11,255 bases of DNA from Actinomycetes bacterium (GTDB lineage Bacteria; Actinomycetota; Acidimicrobiia; Acidimicrobiales; RAAP-2). Of the stretch, positions 1 to 5,378 are shown in pieces (the stretch's first letter is position 1; each line of letters starts with the position of its first letter). The notes below the pieces were generated by a model. That model saw only the letters and a list, made by a program, of their open reading frames with translations. It was not told the DNA's origin and ran no database searches. The stretch lies in NCBI GenBank assembly GCA_021805305.1, contig JAJZFO010000043.1, positions 1-11,255 on the forward strand, read 5' to 3'. The translations under genes were made by a program, and so were the position numbers.

Positions 1-158
1 CGCTGGGCCACGCGCTCGGCCTGTTCGCGGCCCCGCGGCGAGAGGTGCAGACCCGGCGCGCGGCCGGGCAAGACCTTGCCCGTGGTCCCGGTGACGCCGT
101 GGCGAACCAGGAAGACCGTGGTGGGGGCGGGGGTGGGGGTGCGCGCCACGGTCGTCAC
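1..158 (-). CDS. Histidine phosphatase family protein, N-terminal part (cut by left edge)
   Basis: Reading leftward from the GTG at 158-156 gives 52 codons that run off the window. The protein opens with a Thr/Pro/Ala-rich stretch and then a hydrophobic strand leading to FLVRHG at residues 16-21. RHG is the phosphohistidine motif of the histidine phosphatase (phosphoglycerate mutase-like) superfamily. The following GKVLPGRAPGLHLSPRGREQ matches the family's usual region, ending in the [S/D]xRGxxQA helix. The wording resembles the actinobacterial MSMEG_4193 group of putative phosphomutases, but the substrate cannot be told. The GTG overlaps the TGA of the upstream FrhB-like gene (shared GTGA), so the two are probably one transcript and translationally coupled. 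The second catalytic His and the acid residue lie outside the window. Superfamily assignment is firm; subgroup is tentative. Confidence 0.85.
   Translation of the reverse strand, partial: MTTVARTPTPAPTTVFLVRHGVTGTTGKVLPGRAPGLHLSPRGREQAERVAQ
120..139 (+). other. G-run cluster (imperfect G-quadruplex motif)
   Basis: Three runs of five G (123-127, 129-133, 135-139) are separated by single C and T bases, with a GG just before (120-121). The run is on the template strand of the phosphatase gene, about 20-40 bases inside its start, and encodes its Thr-Pro-Ala stretch. Only three runs reach three or more G, so a classical three-tetrad quadruplex would need a bulge or a fourth strand. Function is not shown. 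Confidence 0.35.
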
Positions 159-1279
159 GACGCCCGCACGGGAATGCGTCGGGGTCCCGGGACCGCGTCC
201 TCGGGCCAGCGCTTGCGCGACACCTGGGCGAGTTTGTGCAGCAGGGCCACGGCTCCCGGGTCGTCGTCGCCGGGCCGGGTCTCGATCAACCCGCGCTCCT
301 GGAGGGCGGCGACGAGTCCTCGACCCTGGTCGGTGCGCACGATGACGAGCGTCCAGTCGTTGTAGGCGCCGATGCCCCCCGCCGAGAGGTCGGCGTGTTC
401 GGCGGCGAAGTCGGGGCAGCTCGTGCAGCCCGCGCGGGTGTAGGCGTGCGCCTCCTTCAAGGGGACCTCGTGGTAGGCGCCGTCGCGGGTCCAGATCTGA
501 AAGACGCCCTTGATGTTCATCTTGACGATGTCGGCGCGCTTCAGCCCGTAGCGCTTCTCGAAGAGCTCCTCGAAGATGGCGTCGTCGAAGGTCTTCGAGC
601 ACAGCAGCCCGATCGTGAGACTGAGGCGCCGCGCGACCTTACCCGCCTTGCGCGTTTGCATGGCGCCGGGGGCCGAGGCCATGCAACCCATCCCGACGAG
701 CGCGATGCGTTCCGCCCCGGCCGCCACGGCCTCGGGGTAGGCGAGCAGGTTGGCGCTGTAGGTGTAACGCGATTGGGCGGTGGCCACGACGTCCTCGCGC
801 GTGCGCGCCACGCGCGGCTGCGCGCGCCAGGTCGCGCCGTCTCCTTCGAGTCCGCTCACCAGGGCCGCGTCGATCAGGTCGTTCTCGAGGGCGTAGACCA
901 GGAGCGTCGACACGAACCCCCCGTCCTGACCGTTCTCCACCAGACTCTCGTCGGTCGAACGCGCCAAGAGCACGTCGCCGATCCCGTAGACCTCGTCCTC
1001 GCGGCGCTCGCGGGCGAAACGGTGGGTGTCGATCTCGCTCTCCCAGTTGCGAAAACGCGGACAGGCGCGGGTGCACATCGTGCACCCCTTGACGCCGTGG
1101 GTGCAGTCCTCGCGACCCCCGTCGACGTCGAGGTGCCAGGGGCGGTAGACCCCGTCCCCGCTCTCGTAGTCCAACACATCGTGCGGGCACGCGACCACGC
1201 AGGCGGCGCACCCGGTGCACAGGCCGGAGGTGACGACTTCGCGGAAGAGTTCTCGCCATTGGGGTTTTTCAAGAGCCAT
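155..1279 (-). CDS. Stand-alone coenzyme F420 hydrogenase/dehydrogenase beta-subunit (FrhB) family iron-sulfur oxidoreductase
   Basis: The 374-residue protein starts at ATG 1279-1277. Two [4Fe-4S] motifs lie near the N-terminus: C21-X2-C24-X2-C27-X3-C31-P and C59-X6-C66-X2-C69-X3-C73-P. An FrhB-type core follows, with QDGGFVSTLL at about 118-127, GMGC ending at C199, LLCSKTF with C227, and AGCTSCPDF with C285 and C288 before a Gly-rich AGGIGA. Members of this family bind FAD and F420 and pass electrons between F420H2 and iron-sulfur centres (FrhB, FpoF, FdhB). No hydrogenase or dehydrogenase partner subunit is nearby, so it may exchange electrons with a soluble ferredoxin, which is inference. 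The stop overlaps the next gene's GTG by four bases. A TAAGGT hexamer seven bases before the ATG suggests a leaderless start. Family assignment is strong; partner and substrate are unknown. Confidence 0.9.
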   Translation of the reverse strand: MALEKPQWRELFREVVTSGLCTGCAACVVACPHDVLDYESGDGVYRPWHLDVDGGREDCTHGVKGCTMCTRACPRFRNWESEIDTHRFARERREDEVYGIGDVLLARSTDESLVENGQDGGFVSTLLVYALENDLIDAALVSGLEGDGATWRAQPRVARTREDVVATAQSRYTYSANLLAYPEAVAAGAERIALVGMGCMASAPGAMQTRKAGKVARRLSLTIGLLCSKTFDDAIFEELFEKRYGLKRADIVKMNIKGVFQIWTRDGAYHEVPLKEAHAYTRAGCTSCPDFAAEHADLSAGGIGAYNDWTLVIVRTDQGRGLVAALQERGLIETRPGDDDPGAVALLHKLAQVSRKRWPEDAVPGPRRIPVRAS

Positions 1280-1286
1280 GGGGTCA

Positions 1287-1292
1287 ACCTTA
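1287..1292 (-). promoter_or_regulatory. Candidate -10 element for the FrhB-like gene
   Basis: On the minus strand TAAGGT fits the actinobacterial TANNNT -10 pattern. It is followed by TGACCCC and then the ATG, so transcription would begin at or next to the A of the start codon. An AAGG within it could instead act as a distant Shine-Dalgarno. No clear -35 was seen. Confidence 0.5.
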
Positions 1293-1314
1293 GTAAGGGT
1301 CCCTCGCCGTTCGA

Positions 1315-1320
1315 TAGTGT
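1315..1320 (+). promoter_or_regulatory. Candidate -10 element for the Fpg/Nei gene
   Basis: TAGTGT matches TANNNT and ends exactly six bases before the GTG at 1327. That is the spacing expected if the GTG is the first transcribed codon. No purine-rich Shine-Dalgarno precedes the GTG. The element lies 22 bases from the opposing candidate -10 at 1287-1292, so the 47-base gap would be a compact divergent promoter. Confidence 0.55.
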
Positions 1321-1326
1321 GCCGAC

Positions 1327-2112
1327 GTGCCCGAAGTGTTGGAAGTCGAGTCCTACCGCCAACTGGCCGATGGGGTGGTCGGGGCGACCGTCACGAGGGG
1401 CTGGAGTGACGCCTACGCGGCGAAGAAGTTGATGTCGACCGCCCAGTGGGCGCGCGCGGTCAAGGGGCTCACCGTGACCGCGACGGACCGCCGGGGAAAA
1501 CTGTTGTTACTCGAGACCACCGGCGTCCGCCTCGGCGTGCGCTTTGGCATGACGGGGGTCCTGCTCATCGACTCCGCGACGGGCGTCGACGGTCTGTTCT
1601 ACGGGCCGCACACCTTTCGCGCGGCGTGGGTCCGCGCGGGACTCGAGTTCGCCGACGGACGACGCCTGCTCCTGCACGACCCCCGTCGCCTCGCGCGCGT
1701 GGAGATCGACCCCGACCTGAGCGAGCTCGGCCCCGACGCCCTCTCGCTCACCCGAGTCCAGTTCGCGCGCGTCGTCACGGTGGCGCGCGGCGAGGGACCG
1801 GCCATCAAGGCGCGCCTCCTCGACCAGTCCGTGGTCGCCGGCGTGGGCAACCTGCTGGGCGACGAGATCCTGTTTCGCGCGGGCATCGATCCGCGCACGC
1901 CGACCGGGCGACTCACCGACGAACAGCGCGCCGCCCTGTATTCCTCCTTCACGCAGACCATGAGGACCCTGCGCCGACGGGGCGGGTCGCACCTGGGCGA
2001 CCACATGGTCGCCCGTTTCCCGGGGGGGCTCTGCCCCCGCGACGGCGCCGCGATGCGCGTCAACATCATCGGCGGACGCACGTCCTACTGGTGTTCTCAG
2101 CACCAAAGGTAA
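1327..2112 (+). CDS. Fpg/Nei (MutM-like) family DNA glycosylase/AP lyase
   Basis: This 261-residue protein is a base-excision repair enzyme of the formamidopyrimidine-DNA glycosylase/endonuclease VIII family, removing oxidised bases and nicking the abasic site. It begins MPEVLEVE; after Met removal Pro2 is the Schiff-base nucleophile and Glu3 the partner acid. Lys58 (RRGKLLLLE) corresponds to the conserved beta-hairpin lysine, and RFGMTG matches the family's HxGMTG. The helix-two-turn-helix segment is LLDQSVVAGVGNLLGDEIL, and a C-terminal beta-hairpin carries Arg251 (GGRTSYWC). The zinc ribbon is altered: C236-X2-D239 and C256-X2-H259 replace the usual four cysteines. The GTG start is fixed by the catalytic Pro position. 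Whether it prefers 8-oxoguanine (Fpg) or oxidised pyrimidines (Nei) cannot be told. dedA follows 51 bases downstream. Confidence 0.92.
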   Translation: MPEVLEVESYRQLADGVVGATVTRGWSDAYAAKKLMSTAQWARAVKGLTVTATDRRGKLLLLETTGVRLGVRFGMTGVLLIDSATGVDGLFYGPHTFRAAWVRAGLEFADGRRLLLHDPRRLARVEIDPDLSELGPDALSLTRVQFARVVTVARGEGPAIKARLLDQSVVAGVGNLLGDEILFRAGIDPRTPTGRLTDEQRAALYSSFTQTMRTLRRRGGSHLGDHMVARFPGGLCPRDGAAMRVNIIGGRTSYWCSQHQR

Positions 2113-2151
2113 GAATTCCTGGGGGCGTCGCGAGGCCGGACGCAAAACGTG

Positions 2152-2157
2152 AAGAAT
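2152..2157 (+). promoter_or_regulatory. Candidate -10-like hexamer for dedA
   Basis: AAGAAT ends six bases before the ATG at 2164. It has the A at position 2 and T at position 6 but lacks the first T of TANNNT. GGAG at 2158-2161 is only two bases from the ATG, too close for a normal Shine-Dalgarno. The hexamer resembles those before acnA (CAGAAT) and argS (GAGAAT). Confidence 0.35.
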
Positions 2158-2163
2158 GGAGCA

Positions 2164-2784
2164 ATGCAACATTTCATCTCCGCCTACGGCTACTTCGGCC
2201 TCTTCCTCGTCACGGTCCTCTCCTCGGCGTGCCTGCCCATCCCCTCGGAGGTCGCCTTCGGATTGGCCGGCGCCTTCTGCACGACCGCCTTCACCGTGCA
2301 CCCGCAATTCAACGTGGTCACCGTCATCGTCGTCGGTTCCGTCGGCGAAGTGCTGGGCTCGATCATCGCCTACGAACTGGGCCGCTACGCGGGACGCGCG
2401 ATCGTCGACCGCTACGGCAAGTACCTGCTCCTCTCGCACCACGACCTCGACGCGTCCGAGGTGTGGTTCGAGAAGTACGGTACGCCCTCGGTGCTCTTCG
2501 GTCGCCTGGTGCCCGTGGTGCGGGCCCTCATCTCCCTGCCGGCGGGTCTCGCCGAGATGAAGCGCCTGCGGTTCTTCGTCTTGACCACCGTCGGCTCGGT
2601 GGTCTGGGCGATTCTCTTGACCGAGCTGGGGTACCACGCCGGCAAGAACCAGTACTTCGTCAAGTACTTTCACAGCGCCCAGTACCCGATCGCCGCCCTG
2701 ATCGTGCTGGTGTTGGCGGCCGGGGTGTGGCACCGTTGGCACTCGATGAAGAAGCCCCCGCGCCACGCGCGGCCGCGCCGCTAG
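2164..2784 (+). CDS. DedA family membrane protein
   Basis: The protein has 206 residues from ATG 2164, or 211 from an in-frame GTG at 2149. I prefer ATG 2164: the homologous part begins here and the five extra codons have poor third-position GC. It shows the DedA/SNARE-associated pattern: an N-terminal hydrophobic segment with ACLPIPSEVAFGLAGAFC, then GSVGEVLGSIIAYELGRYAG, then FEKYG and GRLVPVVRALISLPAGLAEM. A hydrophobic helix (about PIAALIVLVLAAGVW) precedes a basic tail (KKPPRHARPRR), probably cytoplasmic. DedA proteins are inner-membrane transporters; some recycle undecaprenyl phosphate or affect proton-dependent membrane homeostasis and drug resistance. The substrate here is unknown. 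Its TAG stop shares a CTAG with the stop of the convergent peroxiredoxin gene. Co-transcription with the upstream glycosylase is possible. Confidence 0.9.
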   Translation: MQHFISAYGYFGLFLVTVLSSACLPIPSEVAFGLAGAFCTTAFTVHPQFNVVTVIVVGSVGEVLGSIIAYELGRYAGRAIVDRYGKYLLLSHHDLDASEVWFEKYGTPSVLFGRLVPVVRALISLPAGLAEMKRLRFFVLTTVGSVVWAILLTELGYHAGKNQYFVKYFHSAQYPIAALIVLVLAAGVWHRWHSMKKPPRHARPRR

Positions 2785-2801
2785 CCCTGGATCGCGGCGC
2801 G
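2774..2801. terminator. GC-rich dyad spanning the dedA/peroxiredoxin convergent stops
   Basis: CGCGCCGC at 2774-2781 is complementary to GCGGCGCG at 2794-2801, leaving a 12-base loop that contains both stop codons (CTAG at 2781-2784). It could work as a bidirectional terminator or 3'-end hairpin. There is no U-tract on either side, and an 8-bp pairing can arise by chance in such GC-rich sequence. Confidence 0.35.
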
Positions 2802-3245
2802 CACGCGCGCGGCGTGCCCTTGGGTGCGCGGGCCGTACCAGGCGTGCTCGATCCGACCGGTCGGCCCCACGACGAAAGTGGAGCGGATGACGCCGACCAC
2901 CGTCTTGCCGTAGAGCATCTTCTCGCCGAAGGCGCCGTACGCCGCCATGGTCGTCGTGGTGGGATCGCTCAAGAGGTCGAACTCGAGGGCGTACTTGGCG
3001 CGAAACGCCACGTGCGATGCGGCCGGATCGGGTGAGACGCCGAGGATCCGCACCCCGAGGCCGGTGAAGTCGGCCATTTCGTCGCGGAATCCGCACGCCT
3101 CCACCGTGCACCCGGGGGTGTCGTCGGCGGGGTAGAAGTACAGCACGTAGCGGCGCCCGAGGAGCGAGTCCGACGTGACGAGTCGGCCCTCGTGATCGGG
3201 CAGGGAGAAGGGCGGGGCGGGTGCGCCCGCGGTGAGTCGTGACAT
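2781..3245 (-). CDS. bcp: Peroxiredoxin, Bcp/PrxQ type (thioredoxin-dependent thiol peroxidase)
   Basis: The 154-residue cytoplasmic protein reduces hydrogen peroxide and organic hydroperoxides, with thioredoxin the usual electron donor in this family. The active site DDTPGCTVEAC holds the peroxidatic Cys46 and a resolving Cys51 five residues on, the atypical 2-Cys layout of BCP/PrxQ. Other family marks are an N-terminal GAPAPPFSLPD, then YVLYFYPADD, RDEMADF, GVSPDP and KTVVGVIRSTFVVG with the conserved Arg. Length is typical. The ATG at 3245-3243 is preceded by a clear AGGAG, the only strong Shine-Dalgarno in the window, so this gene appears to have a leader of about 35-40 bases from a candidate -10 (TAGTCT, minus strand 3293-3288). 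Its stop overlaps that of dedA. Confidence 0.93.
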   Translation of the reverse strand: MSRLTAGAPAPPFSLPDHEGRLVTSDSLLGRRYVLYFYPADDTPGCTVEACGFRDEMADFTGLGVRILGVSPDPAASHVAFRAKYALEFDLLSDPTTTTMAAYGAFGEKMLYGKTVVGVIRSTFVVGPTGRIEHAWYGPRTQGHAARVRAAIQG

Positions 3246-3249
3246 GTCG

Positions 3250-3254
3250 CTCCT
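3250..3254 (-). promoter_or_regulatory. Shine-Dalgarno of the peroxiredoxin gene
   Basis: On the minus strand AGGAG is followed by CGAC and then ATG. It confirms the ATG at 3245 as the start and contrasts with the other unlinked genes here, which lack a good Shine-Dalgarno. Confidence 0.7.
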
Positions 3255-3284
3255 GGTGGTCGTGGTGGGTTCGTCGGTCTCGCA

Positions 3285-3295
3285 CCTAGACTAGG
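3285..3295. promoter_or_regulatory. Symmetric, possibly bidirectional -10 element (CCTAGACTAGG)
   Basis: This 11-base odd palindrome centred on A3290 gives TAGACT on the plus strand (3287-3292) and TAGTCT on the minus strand (3293-3288), both matching TANNNT. Leftward it would give the peroxiredoxin a leader of about 35-40 bases; rightward it would start about 75 bases before the helicase ATG. It joins a second dyad at 3291-3308 (CTAG-G-AGC / GCT-CTAG, one bulged G). Together they occupy the divergent gap, which could also bind a regulator. Confidence 0.45.
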
Positions 3296-3361
3296 AGCGA
3301 AGCTCTAGAAGTGAGCTTGGGCCCTCCTTTTGAACGCCGGTTCCGGGTCCAACCGAGAAAC

Positions 3362-3367
3362 GACTGT
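3362..3367 (+). promoter_or_regulatory. Candidate -10-like hexamer for the DEAD-box helicase
   Basis: GACTGT ends six bases before ATG 3374, the same spacing as before most other unlinked genes here. It lacks the first T of TANNNT, so it is a weak match. The symmetric element at 3285-3295 is the competing promoter, which would give a leader of about 75 bases. Confidence 0.3.
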
Positions 3368-3373
3368 TGGCCC

Positions 3374-4621
3374 ATGAATGACGAAAAGGTCGAGACGCCC
3401 GCGTCTCACGACTCCTACGATACGAAGAAGACGTTCGCCGAACTCGGCGTCGTGAGCGAATTGGTGGCGGTCCTGTCGTCCCAGGGGATCACCACCGCCT
3501 TCCCGATCCAGGCGATGACCATCCACGACGCACTCGCCGGACGCGACGTCTGCGGTAAGGCGAAGACCGGCTCGGGTAAGACCTTGGGCTTCGGTCTGCC
3601 GATGCTCCAGCGGGTGGCGGCCAGTGCGACCCTCCCGCGGGTCGAGGGCGGCCCGGCCCGGCCCCGCGGCCTCGTCCTCTTGCCCACGCGCGAGCTCGCG
3701 GTGCAGGTGCACGAGGTGATGGAACCCCTCGGGGCCGCCCTCGGGTTGCACGTCAACGCCGTGTACGGCGGCGCCGACATCGAGCGCCAGGTCAAGTCGT
3801 TGCGCCGCGGGTGCGACATCATCATCGCCACGCCGGGTCGACTGATCGACCTCGGCGACCGCGGCGAGTTGAACGTGGAGAAACTCGACGTACTCGTCTT
3901 GGACGAAGCGGACCGCATGGCCGACATGGGATTCATGCCCCAGGTGGAGTGGGTCCTTCGCCGCATCGCCGAGCACCCGCACCAGACCCTGTTGTTCTCG
4001 GCGACCCTGGACGGGGCCATCGATCGCCTCGTCAAGCGCTACCTCACCGACCCGGTCTTCCACGAGGTGGCCAGTGACTCGCAAACCGTGTCGCTCATGG
4101 TGCACCACTTCTTGACGGTGCACCAGATGGACCGGATCAAGGTGGCCGCCACCATCTGCAACTCGTTCGGAAAGACGATCATCTTCTGTCGCACCAAGCG
4201 CGGGGCCGATCGTCTCGTCGAGCAGCTCGAGAAGGAGGGCGTCGACGCCGCCGCCATCCACGGCGACCTTCGACAGAGTCAACGAGAGAAGGCGTTGGCC
4301 GATTTCAGCGCCGACAAGTTGGCGGTCCTGGTGGCCACCGACGTCGCCGCGCGCGGCCTGCACATCGACGGGGTGGACTGCGTCATGCACTTCGACCCGC
4401 CCGAGGACCACAAGGCGTACCTGCACCGTTCGGGGCGCACCGCCCGAGCCGGGTCCACCGGCGTGGTCGTCTCGCTCCTGCTGTGGAACCAGATCATCGA
4501 GGCGGAGGTGATCATGCGGCGACTGGGGATGAAGCGCCCCGTCGTCGAGGTCTTCTCCAATGACTCGCGCCTCAAGGACCTCGCGCACTGGGACCCCACC
4601 AAGGAGACCGTGGCGTCGTGA
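3374..4621 (+). CDS. DEAD-box ATP-dependent RNA helicase
   Basis: The 415-residue protein unwinds RNA duplexes with ATP, acting in ribosome assembly or mRNA turnover in this family. Motifs in order are Phe21 with the Q motif ending at Gln46, Walker A AKTGSGKT (63-70), PTRELA (104-109), GG (132-133), TPGR (153-156), DEAD (177-180), SAT (209-211), IIFCRT (about 269-274), ATDVAARGLHI (about 321-331) and motif VI HRSGRTARAG (351-360). Only about 55 residues follow motif VI, so it is a minimal helicase core without the long basic or RNA-binding tail of CsdA or DbpA. An in-frame GTG at 3311 would add 21 residues, but those codons have low third-position GC and no family similarity, so I chose ATG 3374. 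The stop overlaps the next gene's GTG by four bases. Confidence 0.93.
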   Translation: MNDEKVETPASHDSYDTKKTFAELGVVSELVAVLSSQGITTAFPIQAMTIHDALAGRDVCGKAKTGSGKTLGFGLPMLQRVAASATLPRVEGGPARPRGLVLLPTRELAVQVHEVMEPLGAALGLHVNAVYGGADIERQVKSLRRGCDIIIATPGRLIDLGDRGELNVEKLDVLVLDEADRMADMGFMPQVEWVLRRIAEHPHQTLLFSATLDGAIDRLVKRYLTDPVFHEVASDSQTVSLMVHHFLTVHQMDRIKVAATICNSFGKTIIFCRTKRGADRLVEQLEKEGVDAAAIHGDLRQSQREKALADFSADKLAVLVATDVAARGLHIDGVDCVMHFDPPEDHKAYLHRSGRTARAGSTGVVVSLLLWNQIIEAEVIMRRLGMKRPVVEVFSNDSRLKDLAHWDPTKETVAS

Positions 4622-5355
4622 GCGAGCCCGCGTTGCGCGTCTACCAACCCGACGCCGCCCTCACCCGCGCCCTGGTCGTGGTCGCGCACCCCGACGACAT
4701 CGACTTCGGCATGGCGGGCACGATGGCGGTCCTGACCGGTCACGGAGTCGACGTGGCCTACTGCCTGGTGACGTCGGGTGACGCCGGGGGCGACGGCTCG
4801 ACGCTCACTCGCGAGGAGCGCGCGGCCGAGCGCGAGCGCGAGCAGACCGCGGCCGCGGCCACCGTGGGCGTCACGGACCTCACGTTTCTGCGCTGGCCCG
4901 ACGGGCGAGTAGAGCCAACGTTGGAGCTGCGCAAAGCCATCGCGCGCGTCATACGTTCGCACCGACCCGACCTGGTGATCACCCAGAACCCGGAGCGCAA
5001 CTACGAGCGCATCTACGCGTCACACCCGGATCACCTGGCGGCGGGCGAGGCCACCCTGCGCGCCGTCTACCCCGACGCGCGCAATCCCCACGCGTTCCCC
5101 GAGTTGCTCGACGAGGGCTACGCGCCGCACGCCGTGCCCACGGTCTGGGTCGGCGGTCTGACCCCGAATCTCGTGGTGGATATCACCGACACCTTCGCGA
5201 CGAAGCTCGCGGCGCTGCGCCGTCACGTCTCACAGGTGGGCGACCGCGCCGACCTCGAGGACACGATGCGCTCGTGGGCCACGTCGAACGCCGAAGTGGC
5301 GGGTCTGCCCGCGGGACGCCTCGGCGAAACTTTTCGGGTGGTCAACACGGCGTGA
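4618..5355 (+). CDS. PIG-L (LmbE-like) family zinc-dependent deacetylase
   Basis: This 245-residue protein belongs to the family of N-acetylglucosaminyl deacetylases and related amidases that includes MshB and Mca of mycothiol metabolism and BshB. AHPDD at residues 23-27 supplies zinc ligands His24 and Asp27 with Asp26 as the likely general base; SHPDH at 135-139 supplies the third ligand (His139). TSGDAGG (52-58) and the acid/base-rich EERAAEREREQ helix (66-76) are also typical. It is shorter than MshB or Mca and has no mycothiol genes beside it, so I give no specific substrate. The GTG start shares GTGA with the helicase stop, indicating one mRNA and coupled translation. sulP follows after 23 bases but has its own candidate promoter. 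Confidence 0.9.
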   Translation: MSEPALRVYQPDAALTRALVVVAHPDDIDFGMAGTMAVLTGHGVDVAYCLVTSGDAGGDGSTLTREERAAEREREQTAAAATVGVTDLTFLRWPDGRVEPTLELRKAIARVIRSHRPDLVITQNPERNYERIYASHPDHLAAGEATLRAVYPDARNPHAFPELLDEGYAPHAVPTVWVGGLTPNLVVDITDTFATKLAALRRHVSQVGDRADLEDTMRSWATSNAEVAGLPAGRLGETFRVVNTA

Positions 5356-5366
5356 GCCGCGAGGTT

Positions 5367-5372
5367 TAGGGT
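5367..5372 (+). promoter_or_regulatory. Candidate -10 element for sulP
   Basis: TAGGGT matches TANNNT and ends six bases before ATG 5379 in the 23-base gap after the deacetylase gene. It suggests that sulP can be transcribed as its own leaderless unit in addition to read-through. GGGTGGG just before the ATG could be a weak Shine-Dalgarno instead. Confidence 0.5.
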
Positions 5373-5378
5373 GGGCGC

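Noticed and set aside
236..1432. Long plus-strand open frame (398 codons) opposite the FrhB-like gene
   Set aside because: It is antisense to a gene with clear iron-sulfur and FrhB motifs, its translation is Arg/Gly/Val/His-rich with no family resemblance, and it runs through the fpg start. Open antisense frames are expected at this GC content.
2125..2143. Hairpin GCGTC/GACGC followed by AAAAC between fpg and dedA
   Set aside because: A five-base stem with a nine-base loop and no T-run is too weak to call a terminator.
1446..3285. Long frames of 500-600 codons on both strands across the fpg, dedA and peroxiredoxin genes
   Set aside because: Their translations are Arg/His/Pro/Gly-rich shadows that cross three real genes with recognisable motifs.
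3311..3373. N-terminal extension of the helicase from GTG 3311
   Set aside because: A GAAGCT hexamer also sits six bases before this GTG, but the 21 codons have only about two-thirds GC at third positions against nearly all in the gene body, and the residues match nothing in the family.
3305..4588. 427-codon minus-strand frame opposite the DEAD-box helicase
   Set aside because: The plus strand holds every helicase motif; the antisense translation is His/Asp/Val-rich and low in motif content.
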